DNA from: JAXLSZ01 sp046330315
GTDB taxonomy: Bacteria > Actinomycetota > Thermoleophilia > Solirubrobacterales > 70-9
Length of the DNA: 64,000 nucleotides
Direction of reading: 5' to 3'
Assembly (NCBI GenBank): GCA_046330315.1
Contig: JAXLSZ010000004.1
Coordinates: forward strand, 434,001 to 498,000
Made by a program: the position numbers and the translations under genes. Each line of letters begins with the position of its first letter. Positions within the stretch are counted from its first letter, which is position 1. Under the pieces are notes generated by a model. It saw nothing but the letters and a program-made list of their open reading frames with translations. It made no database searches and was not told the origin of the DNA. Of the stretch, positions 34,966 through 44,452 are shown piece by piece.

Positions 34966-35981
34966 GTCCGCGGCTCCGGCCGGTCGGCGGCGAGATGCTC
35001 GTGAAGGCTGTGCCCGACGGGGAGGCCGGCCTCTCCCCTTGCGCCGTCCTGGAGGTGCCTGACCCTGCGGCGTCGGTAGAGCAGGCGCTGCACGAAGAGG
35101 GTCCCGACGGCGGCCAGGAAGATCGCGGAGAGGTTGACCGCGAGCTGCGCCATCGCTCCGCGCCACTCGCCCCAGTTCGCGTAGGCGGCGGCGAGCCCGA
35201 TGTTGGCGGCGGCGGGGATCGTGGTCACCGAGATCAGGACCCCGACCAGGGCGCCCGACTTCGCGGCGGTCAGCGAGAGCATCCCGGCGATACCCGCGAT
35301 GAAGGCGACGATGAAGGACATCCCGTCGGGGTGGGAGATGAACTGGGTGAGCGGACGGGTGAGCGTGGTCAGGGTGTCGTCGGCCAGCCCGGTGTTCCTG
35401 GCGATCAACCCGAACAGAAATGCGGCGGTGATGCCCGCCGGGAAGCCGATCGCCAGCGCCCGCAGGGAGCGCAGCGCCATCTCGCGCCTTCGCTGCACGG
35501 TCGCGACGCACAGCCCCGCCAGCGGCCCGAACTCGGGGCCGATGACCATCGCGCCGATGATCAGGACCGGGCTGTCGAGGATGATCCCGACGCTGGCGAT
35601 CAGGCAGGCCAGGACCATGAAGGCGAGGAAGTTGGCGCTCAGCTCCGTCTCCTCGGAGGTCCGCGCCTCGACCTCCTCCCAGACCACGGCGTCGCCGGCC
35701 AGCCCCTTCGCCGCGTGCTCTGCCTCGTCGGCGGCTACCGAGATCTGGGAGTCGATCTCCTCGATCGAGATCGAGCCCCGCACGGGGACGTCGAACTCGC
35801 GCAGGTCGCTGATGATCACGCTCGCCTCCTCGCGGGCGACGTCGCAGAGGACCACGTCGCCCTCCGGCTTGTGGGCCGCCCGCGGCAGATAGACGAGATT
35901 GGTCACCGTCTGGGACCGCTTGAGCAGCTCCAGGAGGTGGTCGCACTCGTGGCTGGGAGCGATGATTCTCAGGTGGACCAT
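34962..35981 (-). CDS. DUF389 family membrane protein
   Basis: 339 residues. The N-terminal ACT-like region (MVHLRIIAPSHECDHLLELL, ~1-90) is followed by a membrane domain of about six helices. NFLAFMVLACLIASVGIILDSPVLIIGAMVIGPEFGP contains the DUF389 hallmark GAMVIGPEFGPL. The start at 35981 is 7 nt after TACCCT on the minus strand; the ATG at 36008 would lie upstream of that box. Function unknown. It is divergent from the PHP gene, with overlapping promoters within ~45 nt. Confidence 0.88.
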   Translation of the reverse strand: MVHLRIIAPSHECDHLLELLKRSQTVTNLVYLPRAAHKPEGDVVLCDVAREEASVIISDLREFDVPVRGSISIEEIDSQISVAADEAEHAAKGLAGDAVVWEEVEARTSEETELSANFLAFMVLACLIASVGIILDSPVLIIGAMVIGPEFGPLAGLCVATVQRRREMALRSLRALAIGFPAGITAAFLFGLIARNTGLADDTLTTLTRPLTQFISHPDGMSFIVAFIAGIAGMLSLTAAKSGALVGVLISVTTIPAAANIGLAAAYANWGEWRGAMAQLAVNLSAIFLAAVGTLFVQRLLYRRRRVRHLQDGARGEAGLPVGHSLHEHLAADRPEPRT

Positions 35982-36012
35982 CCGTGGCAGGGTACCCTCG
36001 CGGACCACCCCC

Positions 36013-36018
36013 TAAGCT
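36013..36018 (+). promoter_or_regulatory. -10 element (TAAGCT) of the PHP gene
   Basis: TAAGCT lies 7 nt before GTG 36026. The divergent TACCCT box for DUF389 (35994-35989, minus strand) is only ~20 nt away. Confidence 0.55.
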
Positions 36019-36025
36019 CGCCGAC

Positions 36026-36973
36026 GTGCTCACCGACTACCACCTGCACCTTCGCCCCGACGACGAAGACACCCCGCCGGGGCGCTACTTCACCGCCGAG
36101 AACGTCGAGCGCTATCTCGCCGCCGCCTCCACGCGGGGCATCGAGGAGATCGGTTGCGCGGAGCACGTCTACCGCTTCACGCAGTCGCTGGAGCTCTGGC
36201 GCCACCCCTGGTGGGAGCGCTGGGCGACCGACGACCTCGGCCGGTACTGCGAGTTCGTCGCCTCCACCCCGCTGAGGCTCGGCATCGAGTGCGACTTCGT
36301 CCCCGGCGCCGAGGATCGCACCGCCGCGCTGCTGGAGGCCCACCCCTTCGACTACGTGGTCGGGTCGGTCCACTTCATCGGCGAGGGCGCGCTCGATACC
36401 GAGGAGTTCGGGATCTGGGAGTCGCAGGGGAACCCGGACGAGGTCTGGCGGCGCTACTTCGAGACGGTCGCCGAGAGCGCCCGCTCGGGGCTCTTCGACA
36501 TCATCGCCCACCCTGACCTGGTCAAGTACTGGGGCAGCGCCCGCCCGTCGCCCGAGCGCGATCCGCGCTTCCACTACGAGCCGGCGGTGGAGGCGATCGC
36601 CGAGGCCGGCGTCGCGGTCGAGGTCTCCACGGCGGGGCTGCGAAAGCCGGTCGGGGAGATCTACCCGGCCCCCGCCTTCGCGGAGATGTGCGTGGAGGCC
36701 GGCTCGGTCTTCGCCCTCTCCTCGGATGCCCACCATCCGGAGGAGGTCGGCTACGGCTACGAGCGGGCGGTCGAGTACCTGCGCGGGATCGGGGTCGGGG
36801 AGATCTGCGTCTTCGAGGGGCGCAGGCGCGCCCTGCGGGCGCTCGGCGCCGCGGCCGAGGGTCCCGGCACGGCCGAGGATTCCGCCACGGCCGAGGATTC
36901 CGCCACCGAGGATTCCGCCGCCGAGGGCCCCGCCACGGCCGAGGGTCCCGGCGCCGGGGAGAGGGCGGCATGA
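36026..36973 (+). CDS. PHP-domain phosphatase, histidinol-phosphatase (HisK) type
   Basis: 315 residues. LTDYHLHLRPDD (first HxH), the CAEHVYRF metal His, LGIECDFVPG, YVVGSVHFIGEG, FDIIAHPDLVKYWG and SSDAHHPEEVGYGY together match polymerase/histidinol phosphatase proteins with a trinuclear metal site. In actinobacteria such a gene can supply L-histidinol-phosphate phosphatase, but no his genes lie nearby. The last ~40 residues are a degenerate Ala-Glu-Asp-Ser/Gly-Pro repeat (18-bp units, 36856-36955). The stop overlaps the ispF start as ATGA. Confidence 0.85.
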   Translation: MLTDYHLHLRPDDEDTPPGRYFTAENVERYLAAASTRGIEEIGCAEHVYRFTQSLELWRHPWWERWATDDLGRYCEFVASTPLRLGIECDFVPGAEDRTAALLEAHPFDYVVGSVHFIGEGALDTEEFGIWESQGNPDEVWRRYFETVAESARSGLFDIIAHPDLVKYWGSARPSPERDPRFHYEPAVEAIAEAGVAVEVSTAGLRKPVGEIYPAPAFAEMCVEAGSVFALSSDAHHPEEVGYGYERAVEYLRGIGVGEICVFEGRRRALRALGAAAEGPGTAEDSATAEDSATEDSAAEGPATAEGPGAGERAA

Positions 36974-37425
36974 CGCCGGTCGGGATCGGCTACGACAGCC
37001 ACCGCTTCGAGGAGGGGCGGCCGCTGCTGATCGGGGGCGTCGAGATCCCCCACCCGCGCGGCCTGGCCGGGCACTCCGACGCCGACGTTCTGCTTCACGC
37101 CGTCATCGACGCGATCCTCGGCGCCGCCGGAGAGGGTGACATCGGGACCCTCTTCCCCGACGACGAGCCGGAGTGGGAGGGCGCGGACTCGATGGACCTG
37201 CTGCGCACCGCGATCGGCAGGGTCGCGGGCGGCGTCGTCAGCATCGACGCCACCGTGATCTGCGAGGAGCCGAGGATCGGCCCCCACAGGGCCGAGATGG
37301 AGCGGCTGATCGGCGAGGCGACCTCCGCCCGGGTCAACGTGAAGGCGACCACCAACGAGGGCATGGGGTGGATCGGGCGCGGCGAGGGCATCGCCTGCAT
37401 CGCCGTCGCCGAGGTCGAGGACTAG
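36970..37425 (+). CDS. ispF: 2-C-methyl-D-erythritol 2,4-cyclodiphosphate synthase
   Basis: 151 residues, standard length. It cyclises CDP-ME-2-phosphate in the MEP pathway. GIGYDSHRFEEGRPLLIGG holds Asp and His zinc ligands, GLAGHSDADVLLHAVIDAILGAA the third ligand, GTLFPDDEPEWEGADSM the flexible loop, and VKATTNEGMGWIGRGEGIACIAVA the CMP-binding end. ATG overlaps the PHP stop, so expression is coupled to it. ispD lies 3.6 kb upstream rather than adjacent. Confidence 0.95.
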   Translation: MTPVGIGYDSHRFEEGRPLLIGGVEIPHPRGLAGHSDADVLLHAVIDAILGAAGEGDIGTLFPDDEPEWEGADSMDLLRTAIGRVAGGVVSIDATVICEEPRIGPHRAEMERLIGEATSARVNVKATTNEGMGWIGRGEGIACIAVAEVED

Positions 37426-37428
37426 GGT
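37423..37428 (+). promoter_or_regulatory. -10 element (TAGGGT) of the acyl-CoA ligase
   Basis: TAGGGT lies 7 nt before ATG 37436 and its TAG is the ispF stop codon. Confidence 0.6.
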
Positions 37429-37435
37429 TAGGGCC

Positions 37436-39064
37436 ATGGCACCGGGCAGGCTCACCGACCGAATCCCCAATCCCGTGGACCGGGTCGCCGACGGCGTCTT
37501 CCAGGTGAGGATGCTCGCCGAGGCGGGAATCCTGCGGCCGATCCGCCCCGACAAGCTGGCCCGCAGCCTCGTCGCCCTGGCCCGCTACGGGGCCTCGCCG
37601 GCGACCGCGTCGATGGCGGCTGCGATCAGCCAGCCGGACCATGTCGCGCTGATCGACGAGCGCGGGTCGCTCACCTATTCGGAGGTGGACCGGCGCTCCA
37701 ACGCGCTCGCCCACGCCCTGGCCGGGATGGGGGTCCGGGCCGGCGAAGGCGTCGGGATCATGTGCCGCAATCACCGCGGCTTCGTGGACGCGACGCTCGC
37801 CGCGGCCAAGCTCGGCGCCAGCGCGCTGTACCTGAACACGATGTTCTCCGGCCCGCAGATCGCCGACGTGATGAAGCGCGAAGGCCCCAGGCTGCTGATT
37901 CACGACGAGGAGTTCACCGGCCTGCTCGAGCCGGTGGAGGGAATCGAGCGGGTGATCGGCTGGACCGACGGCGAGGCCGCAGGCGCGACCCTGGAGGGCC
38001 TGATCGCCGGCGCGGACACCTCGGGCCTCGATCCTCCCTCCGAGGACGCCCGCTTCGTGATCCTCACCTCCGGCACCACCGGCACGCCGAAGGGCGCCCA
38101 GCGGACCAGCCCCGGTGGCCTCGGAGCGCTGGCGTCGCTGATCGAGTGCGTCCCCTACCGCCACGGCGAACCGATGATGATCGCCTCTCCGCTCTTCCAC
38201 TCCTGGGGCTTCACCCACCTGATCCTCAGCATGCCGCTGGGGGCACCGATCATCCTGCGCCGGCGCTTCGACCCCGAGCAGACGCTTCGCGCCGCCGAGC
38301 ACCACCGCGCCGGGGTGCTGGTGGTGGTGCCGGTAATGCTGCAGCGGATGATGGCGCTGTCCGACGAGGTCCTCGACACGATCGACCTCGCGTCGCTGCG
38401 CATCACCTCGGCCTCGGGCTCGGCGCTGCCCGGCGATCTCGCCCTGCGCTGGATGGACCGCTTCGGCGACAACATCTACAACCTCTACGGCTCCACCGAG
38501 GTCGCCTACGCGACGATCGCCACCCCCCGGGACCTGCGCGCGGCTCCCGGCACCGCCGGCCGGCCGCCGCGCGGGACGGTGGTGCGCCTCTACGACGAGG
38601 AGGACAGGCCGGTCCCGGCCGGCGAGGTCGGGCGGATATTCGTCGGCAACGAGATGGCCTTCGAGGGATACACCGGCGGGGGCGGCAAGGAGGAGATAGA
38701 CGGGCTGATGTCGAGCGGCGACGTCGGCCACTTCGACTCCGAAGGGCGCCTGTTCATCGACGGCCGCGACGACGAGATGATCGTCTCGGGCGGGGAGAAC
38801 GTCTTCCCGCGCGAGGTCGAGGACCTGCTGGCCGGCCATGAGGCGGTCGAGGAGGTGGCGGTGATCGGCGTCTCCGACCAGGAGTTCGGGCAGCGGCTGA
38901 AGGCTTTCGTCGTCCTGCGCGAGGGCGCCGAGCTCGGCGAGGAGGAGGCCAAGGCGCACGTGAAGGGCAACCTGGCCGCCTTCAAGACCCCGCGCGAGGT
39001 GGTTTTCCTCGCCGAGCTTCCTCGCAACGCGACCGGCAAGATCCTCAAGCGCGAGCTGAGCTGA
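37436..39064 (+). CDS. AMP-dependent acyl-CoA synthetase/ligase
   Basis: 542 residues. Activates a carboxylic acid via acyl-AMP to acyl-CoA. P-loop LTSGTTGTPKGAQRT (~residues 205-219), NLYGSTEVAYATIATP (A5-type motif), GRLFIDGRDDEMIVSGGENVFPREVE (A7/A8) and LPRNATGKILKREL with the catalytic Lys at the end. The N-terminal ~60 residues resemble long-chain and phenylpropionate-type fatty-acid CoA ligases of actinobacteria. The chain length of the substrate is unknown. The stop overlaps the next gene as CTGA. Confidence 0.93.
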   Translation: MAPGRLTDRIPNPVDRVADGVFQVRMLAEAGILRPIRPDKLARSLVALARYGASPATASMAAAISQPDHVALIDERGSLTYSEVDRRSNALAHALAGMGVRAGEGVGIMCRNHRGFVDATLAAAKLGASALYLNTMFSGPQIADVMKREGPRLLIHDEEFTGLLEPVEGIERVIGWTDGEAAGATLEGLIAGADTSGLDPPSEDARFVILTSGTTGTPKGAQRTSPGGLGALASLIECVPYRHGEPMMIASPLFHSWGFTHLILSMPLGAPIILRRRFDPEQTLRAAEHHRAGVLVVVPVMLQRMMALSDEVLDTIDLASLRITSASGSALPGDLALRWMDRFGDNIYNLYGSTEVAYATIATPRDLRAAPGTAGRPPRGTVVRLYDEEDRPVPAGEVGRIFVGNEMAFEGYTGGGGKEEIDGLMSSGDVGHFDSEGRLFIDGRDDEMIVSGGENVFPREVEDLLAGHEAVEEVAVIGVSDQEFGQRLKAFVVLREGAELGEEEAKAHVKGNLAAFKTPREVVFLAELPRNATGKILKRELS

Positions 39065-39810
39065 GCGCGGCGCCGGGCATCGAGGAGGTCCGGCTGCGGG
39101 CTGACCCGCGGGCCTGGCGGGATTGCGGATTCCGGGTCGAGGGATCGGAGGCGAGGGTGGGCTCGGTGCGGCTCGCCTTCGAGCCGCCCGGTGGGGACGG
39201 GGGCGAGGAGAGGAAGGGCAGCCAGGACGAGGGAGGTGGCCAGGACGAGGGAGGTGGCCAGGACGAGGGAGGTGGCCAGGACGAGGGCGGCGGGATCGCC
39301 GGGTGGACGCTTCGCGGCGCGGAGCCGGGCGACCTCGACGGCCTGCCGACCGGTTTCGCCGGCGCGCCCCCGGCGGCGGTTGCGGCGCCTGCCGGTGGGC
39401 CGTCCGTGAGCGCCGGGGCGGCGCTCCCGCACCCCAACGGTGCCGAGCGCATCGACCACCTCGTGGTCTTCACCGGAGACCTCGACCGGACCGTCGCCGC
39501 GATGGTGGGCGCAGGCCTGCCGCTGCGCCGGGTGCGCGATCCCCACGAGCCGGGGCCCCCGGTGCGCCAGGCCTTCCTGCGGCTCGGCGAGGCGTTGCTC
39601 GAGGTGGTGGAGAGCCCCGAGCACGGCGCCGGCCCGGCCCGCTTCTGGGGCATCACCTTCAGGGTCGCCGACATCGACGCCGCGGCCCGGCTGCTCGCCG
39701 ACCGCCTCGGCGGGGTGCGGGACGCCGTGCAGCCCGGCAGGCGGATCGCGACCGTGCGCCGTGAGGCTGGGCTGGGCCTTCCCGTCGCCCTGATCTCGGG
39801 GCGAGATTGA
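39061..39810 (+). CDS. VOC (glyoxalase-like) family protein, probable CTG start
   Basis: 249 residues from CTG 39061, which overlaps the ligase stop as CTGA, the same 4-nt format as the ATGA/GTGA overlaps elsewhere here. The frame from there reads SAAPGIEEVRLRADPRAWRD and onward in coding style; the first usual start, GTG 39157, would remove ~32 residues of this domain half. The second half (IDHLVVFTGDLDRTVAAMVGAGLPLRR...FRLGEALLEVVE, with VADIDAAARLLADRLG) is a VOC fold. The two halves are joined by four GQDEGG units (18-bp repeats, 39221-39292). Metal ligands are incomplete, so it may not be an enzyme. Confidence 0.78.
   Translation: MSAAPGIEEVRLRADPRAWRDCGFRVEGSEARVGSVRLAFEPPGGDGGEERKGSQDEGGGQDEGGGQDEGGGQDEGGGIAGWTLRGAEPGDLDGLPTGFAGAPPAAVAAPAGGPSVSAGAALPHPNGAERIDHLVVFTGDLDRTVAAMVGAGLPLRRVRDPHEPGPPVRQAFLRLGEALLEVVESPEHGAGPARFWGITFRVADIDAAARLLADRLGGVRDAVQPGRRIATVRREAGLGLPVALISGRD
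39221..39292 (+). repeat. 18-bp tandem repeat inside the VOC gene, four copies
   Basis: GCCAGGACGAGGGAGGTG starts at 39221, 39239, 39257 and 39275 and encodes Gly-Gln-Asp-Glu-Gly-Gly. Confidence 0.92.
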
Positions 39811-39931
39811 CCGCGCATCCGGCCGCCCGGCGCCGCCCGCAGGGTCCGGGGGAGAGGACGCCGCTATTTGCGGGTTTTCGCGCCCGGTTGCCGGGGTCGC
39901 CGCTGGCGCCCGTAGTAGTTTGCGGTCGGTG

Positions 39932-41152
39932 ATGAACGAGCCGGCGGCGGCAGCCGCAAGCGAGTCGTCGGGCCCCGTCACGGGGGCCGGGGAGCGCGAG
40001 GACCCGCGGGCCCACCTGACCCTGGTCGGCGACGCCGCCGAGCAGCTTCTTCGCAAGACGCGTCGCCTCACCGACGAACTCCGCGACAGCGAGCGGCGGG
40101 CCCGGGAGGCCGAGGGGATCGCCCGGCGCGCCGCGAAGAGCGCCGCCGCAGAGGCCGACCGCGCAGTGGCCCGGGCCGAGCAGGCCGCAGAGCGCGCCAG
40201 GGTGGCCGAGCGGGAGGCCGATCAGGCCCGCCGCGAGGCCGAGCTCGAGAGGGAGCGGGCGGAGAAGTCGGCCGAGCGGGAGCGGGAGCGCCACGCCGCC
40301 GAGCTCTCCGAGCAGCGCGTCGAGTTCGAGCGCCGGCTCACCGACGAGCGTCGCCTGGCCCGGGAGCAGGTCAAGGCCAAGGCGATGGAGACGGTCACCC
40401 GGCTCGGCGAGGAGGGCAGGGGAAGGATCGAGACGGCCCGCGCCGCAGCCGCCGAGGCCGAGGGCCGCGCCGCAGCCGCCGAGGCGGAGCTCTCCGGCGC
40501 GCGCGAGGGGAGGTCCCGCGCGGAGCGGGCGGCCCGGGAGATCGCACAGCGCTCGCGGGGCGAGCGCGAGAAGCTGACCGCCGAGATCGCCGAGACCCGC
40601 GCCAACGCCGAGCAGGCGCTCGCCCAGACCACCGAGCGCCTCGAGGAGGAGGCCGCCCGGCGCGTCCGCGAGGCGCGCGAGGATGCCGAGCGGCGGGCCT
40701 CCGAGCGGGTGGCGCTCGCCGAGAAGCGCGCCGAGCGGGCCAGGGCGCAGGCCGGCACGATCGAGGAGGAGACCGAGGCCAGGATCGCCGAGATCGAGGC
40801 GGACATCGAGCGCCGGGTGATGGAGGGGACCGAGCAGGTCCGCCGCGAGGCCGAGGAGCGGGTGCAGAAGCTGGTCGCGAAGGTCGAGCGCGAGGCCGAG
40901 GAGTCGGCTCGCCGCCGGGCCGACCAGCGGCTCGAGGAGGAGTCCGAGCGGATCCGCCGCGAGGCCGAGGAGCGCGCCGAGCTCGCCCGTCGCGCCGCCG
41001 AGGGGGAGGTCCGCACAGCCGCCGAGCGAGCCCGCCGGCAGGCGGTCCAGGCGGCGGCGAACACCGCTCCCTCCTGGGAGCGCCCGCGACGGGGCGCCGC
41101 CCGGACCGCGGCTCAGGCGGGCGGGGGCCCGGCCAACTACCGCACCTTCTAG
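39932..41152 (+). CDS. Long coiled-coil protein, Glu/Arg/Ala-rich
   Basis: 406 residues. After a ~35-residue disordered N-terminus the chain is an almost unbroken heptad-rich helix (~45-375; e.g. RRAREAEGIARRAAKSAAAE, EREKLTAEIAETRANAEQAL) ending in a short basic/Gly tail PANYRTF. No membrane segment. No family assigned; such proteins act as cytoskeletal or polar scaffolds (DivIVA- or Scy-like) in actinobacteria, but no such motif is seen. TAGTTT lies 10 nt before ATG 39932; GTG 39929 in frame is another possible start. Confidence 0.75.
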   Translation: MNEPAAAAASESSGPVTGAGEREDPRAHLTLVGDAAEQLLRKTRRLTDELRDSERRAREAEGIARRAAKSAAAEADRAVARAEQAAERARVAEREADQARREAELERERAEKSAERERERHAAELSEQRVEFERRLTDERRLAREQVKAKAMETVTRLGEEGRGRIETARAAAAEAEGRAAAAEAELSGAREGRSRAERAAREIAQRSRGEREKLTAEIAETRANAEQALAQTTERLEEEAARRVREAREDAERRASERVALAEKRAERARAQAGTIEEETEARIAEIEADIERRVMEGTEQVRREAEERVQKLVAKVEREAEESARRRADQRLEEESERIRREAEERAELARRAAEGEVRTAAERARRQAVQAAANTAPSWERPRRGAARTAAQAGGGPANYRTF

Positions 41153-41225
41153 GGCGCGGCCGGCCACCGGGCTTTCGGCCGGCCACCGGGCTTTCGGCCG
41201 GCACGGTCGGGACCCGGGCCGCCTC

Positions 41226-41990
41226 TCAGCCGCCGACCTCCCGCAGCGCCGACTCGATCGAGTCCAGCGTCGGAACCGTCCCCGGAACCGCAGTCCCGCC
41301 AGTGCCGAGCACGGCGAAGGACGGCGTTCCGGTGAACCCGAGCGCCGTAGCCTGGGAGGCGACGCTGTTCAGCTCCGGGTCGAAGCGGTCGCTCCGCCTC
41401 TCGCGGTTCCAGCGGGCGAGGTCGCGGACGCCCGCGCCGCGGGCGATCGCCGTGAGGAACTCGTCGGTGACGTACCCGGTCTGCTCGATGCCCTGGTTCC
41501 GGTAGAAGAGCTCGATGAAGCTCCAGAGCCGCCCCTGGCGCCCGGCCGCCAGCGCAGCCCTGGCGGCATCCACCGACTGCGACCCGAGCACCGCCCAGGT
41601 GCGGAACTGAAGCCGCGCGTCCCCGGCGCTGACCGGTCCGGCGATCAGGTCCTCGATGACGCCCGTCGAGTACTCCTTGCAGATCGGGCACTGGAGGTCC
41701 CCGTACTCGACGATCCGGGCGGCCGCGGAGGGGTCGCCGAGGAGGCTGCCCCTCTGGTCGAGCCCCGCGAGCAGCCTGTTGACCTCGGCGATGCCCTCGA
41801 TGTTGTCCGCGTCGCCGCCGCTCTGCGACTGGCTGAGCACAATGAGGACGGCGACGGCGCAGATCGCCAGGAAGCCGGCCCCGCTCCCGAACTGCATCAG
41901 GCGCCGCCGCCGCTCCCTCTCGCGAGTCGCCTGCTCCTCTCCGGCCCGCTCCCGGCGGCTCCTCGCACGGGCTGCCTTGCTGGATGTCAC
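41226..41990 (-). CDS. DsbA-like thiol-disulfide oxidoreductase, membrane-anchored
   Basis: 254 residues from GTG 41990. A basic cytoplasmic stretch (~1-33) precedes one TM helix (FLAICAVAVLIVLSQS). The thioredoxin-fold domain includes RIVEYGDLQCPICKEYSTGV (CPIC active site), a helical insert, and the cis-Pro region GFTGTPSFAVLGTGG. It probably oxidises or isomerises disulfides in exported proteins. The frame extends upstream to 42257, but that part is a shadow near cysS. It is divergent from cysS. Confidence 0.85.
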   Translation of the reverse strand: MTSSKAARARSRRERAGEEQATRERERRRRLMQFGSGAGFLAICAVAVLIVLSQSQSGGDADNIEGIAEVNRLLAGLDQRGSLLGDPSAAARIVEYGDLQCPICKEYSTGVIEDLIAGPVSAGDARLQFRTWAVLGSQSVDAARAALAAGRQGRLWSFIELFYRNQGIEQTGYVTDEFLTAIARGAGVRDLARWNRERRSDRFDPELNSVASQATALGFTGTPSFAVLGTGGTAVPGTVPTLDSIESALREVGG

Positions 41991-42218
41991 CCGTTCATGC
42001 CTGGGGCGATGGTGGGGGCGTGCGGCCGGGGCGGGAACGCCGGGGGCCCCTGCGCTCGTCCGTCGGCTCGCCTCAGCCCTCCCGGGCTCGCCCCCGCGAG
42101 CCGTGAGGAGCTTCGTCGAGCCGGATGAGCCTGCCCGGGTGGCCTGCCATCGTCCCGGGAACCTACCTGCATCGGGAGCGGCGGCGAGAGGGCCGCGCGG
42201 CGAATGGGCCCTCGCCAA

Positions 42219-42224
42219 TAGCAT
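42219..42224 (+). promoter_or_regulatory. cysS: -10 element (TAGCAT) of cysS
   Basis: TAGCAT lies 7 nt before ATG 42232; leaderless. Confidence 0.55.
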
Positions 42225-42231
42225 CAGCGCG

Positions 42232-43581
<1,350 letters not shown>

Positions 43582-43585
43582 GGAG

Positions 43586-44242
43586 ATGGGTAGCGGCCGC
43601 TCGGTGATCTACGGGCGACGCCCGGTCGCCGAGGCCGAGGCCGGCCGCCGCAGGGTGCACCGGGTCTGGCGCGCGCCCGGGACCCCCGCGGCCGAGCTCG
43701 AGCGACTCTGCGGATCGCCGCACCACCAGGGGGTCGTCGCCGAGGTCGATCCTTACCCCTACGCCGACCCCGGCGCCCTGCTCGCCGCCGGCGGGGTCCT
43801 GATCGCGCTCGACCAGGTGCAGGACCCCGGGAACCTGGGCGCCGTCTGCCGTTCTGCGGAGGTGGCCGGGGCCCGTGGGGTGGTGATTCCCGAGCGGCGC
43901 GCGGCCCAGGTGAGCGCCGCCGTCTGCAAGGCCTCGGCGGGCGCCGTCGAGCACCTCGACGTCGCCCGGGTCAGGAACCTGGCCGACTGGCTCGCCGGGG
44001 CCAAGTCGGCCGGGATGTGGGTCTGGGGGGCCGCACCCGGCGGGGGCAACGCGCCCTGGGAAGTGGACCTGGCCGGCGGGGTCGTGATCGTCCTCGGCGG
44101 GGAGGAGAAGGGGCTCCGCCCTCGGGTCGCGACGGCCTGCGACGGCCTGATCGCGATCCCCCAGCGCGGGCGGACGGAGTCGCTGAACGTCTCCGCGGCG
44201 GCGGCGGTGCTGCTCTTCGAGGCGCTGCGCCAGCGGGGCTGA
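43586..44242 (+). CDS. rlmB: 23S rRNA 2'-O-methyltransferase RlmB (TrmH/SpoU family)
   Basis: 218 residues. SPOUT methyltransferase that modifies G2251 of 23S rRNA in E. coli. VIYGRRPVAEAEAGRRRVHRV is the N-terminal RNA-binding start (shorter than usual), LIALDQVQDPGNLGAVCRSAEVAGARGVV is motif 1, VIVLGGEEKGLRP is motif 2 and IPQRGRTESLNVSAAAAVLLFEALR is motif 3 of the trefoil knot. ATG 43586 follows GAGGAG with almost no spacing; GTG 43604 is an alternative. Probably in one transcript with cysS. Confidence 0.92.
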   Translation: MGSGRSVIYGRRPVAEAEAGRRRVHRVWRAPGTPAAELERLCGSPHHQGVVAEVDPYPYADPGALLAAGGVLIALDQVQDPGNLGAVCRSAEVAGARGVVIPERRAAQVSAAVCKASAGAVEHLDVARVRNLADWLAGAKSAGMWVWGAAPGGGNAPWEVDLAGGVVIVLGGEEKGLRPRVATACDGLIAIPQRGRTESLNVSAAAAVLLFEALRQRG

Positions 44243-44265
44243 GCGGCTCCGGGCCCGACTAACAC

Positions 44266-44300
44266 ATGCAACGGCGGTTGCAAGCCCGGTTGCATTTCTT
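44266..44300 (+). terminator. Inverted repeats downstream of rlmB
   Basis: ATGCAAC (44266-44272) can pair with GTTGCA at 44277-44282 or with GTTGCAT at 44289-44295, followed by TTCTTC. Two alternative stems share one arm; probably the rlmB terminator. Confidence 0.55.
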
Positions 44301-44310
44301 CGCGGCGGGG

Positions 44311-44338
44311 GTTGACAGGAGCACGAACGCGCGTAAAC
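44311..44338 (+). promoter_or_regulatory. sigH: Promoter of sigH (TTGACA/TAAACT)
   Basis: TTGACA (44311-44316), 16-nt spacer, TAAACT (44333-44338): the closest match to a housekeeping promoter in the window. The leader is about 107 nt. Confidence 0.7.
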
Positions 44339-44350
44339 TAATCCGCGGAT

Positions 44351-44392
44351 AAAGGGTGAACCTCAACTTGAGTGTGAGGCAGCACCTTTTTC
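44351..44392 (+). promoter_or_regulatory. sigH: Attenuator-like hairpin in the sigH leader
   Basis: AAAGGGTGAACCTCA pairs in two blocks (GGTG/CACC and CCTCA/TGAGG) with 44375-44385, followed directly by CTTTTT. It lies ~12 nt downstream of the -10, so early transcripts could terminate here. Confidence 0.5.
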
Positions 44393-44429
44393 AACCGGCG
44401 CCCGAGGGGAGGTAAGCGGCGCCACGGAC

Positions 44430-44448
44430 CTTCTCGAAAGGAGAGAAG
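44430..44448 (+). promoter_or_regulatory. sigH: Hairpin presenting the sigH ribosome binding site
   Basis: CTTCTC (44430-44435) and GAGAAG (44443-44448) are perfect arms around GAAAGGA, so the Shine-Dalgarno AAAGGAG lies in the loop and the right arm. The GTG start follows at 44453. Confidence 0.5.
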
Positions 44449-44452
44449 ATCA

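Noticed and set aside
36014..36973. Phage defence or toxin-antitoxin system
   Set aside because: I looked for restriction, CBASS, Abi and TA pairs throughout. The c-di-AMP synthase is the housekeeping DisA, the PHP protein is of phosphatase type, and no effector gene is adjacent to either.
44351..44392. Known riboswitch upstream of sigH
   Set aside because: The leader is short and lacks conserved cores I could recognise (ydaO/c-di-AMP, cobalamin, TPP); only a simple hairpin is supported.
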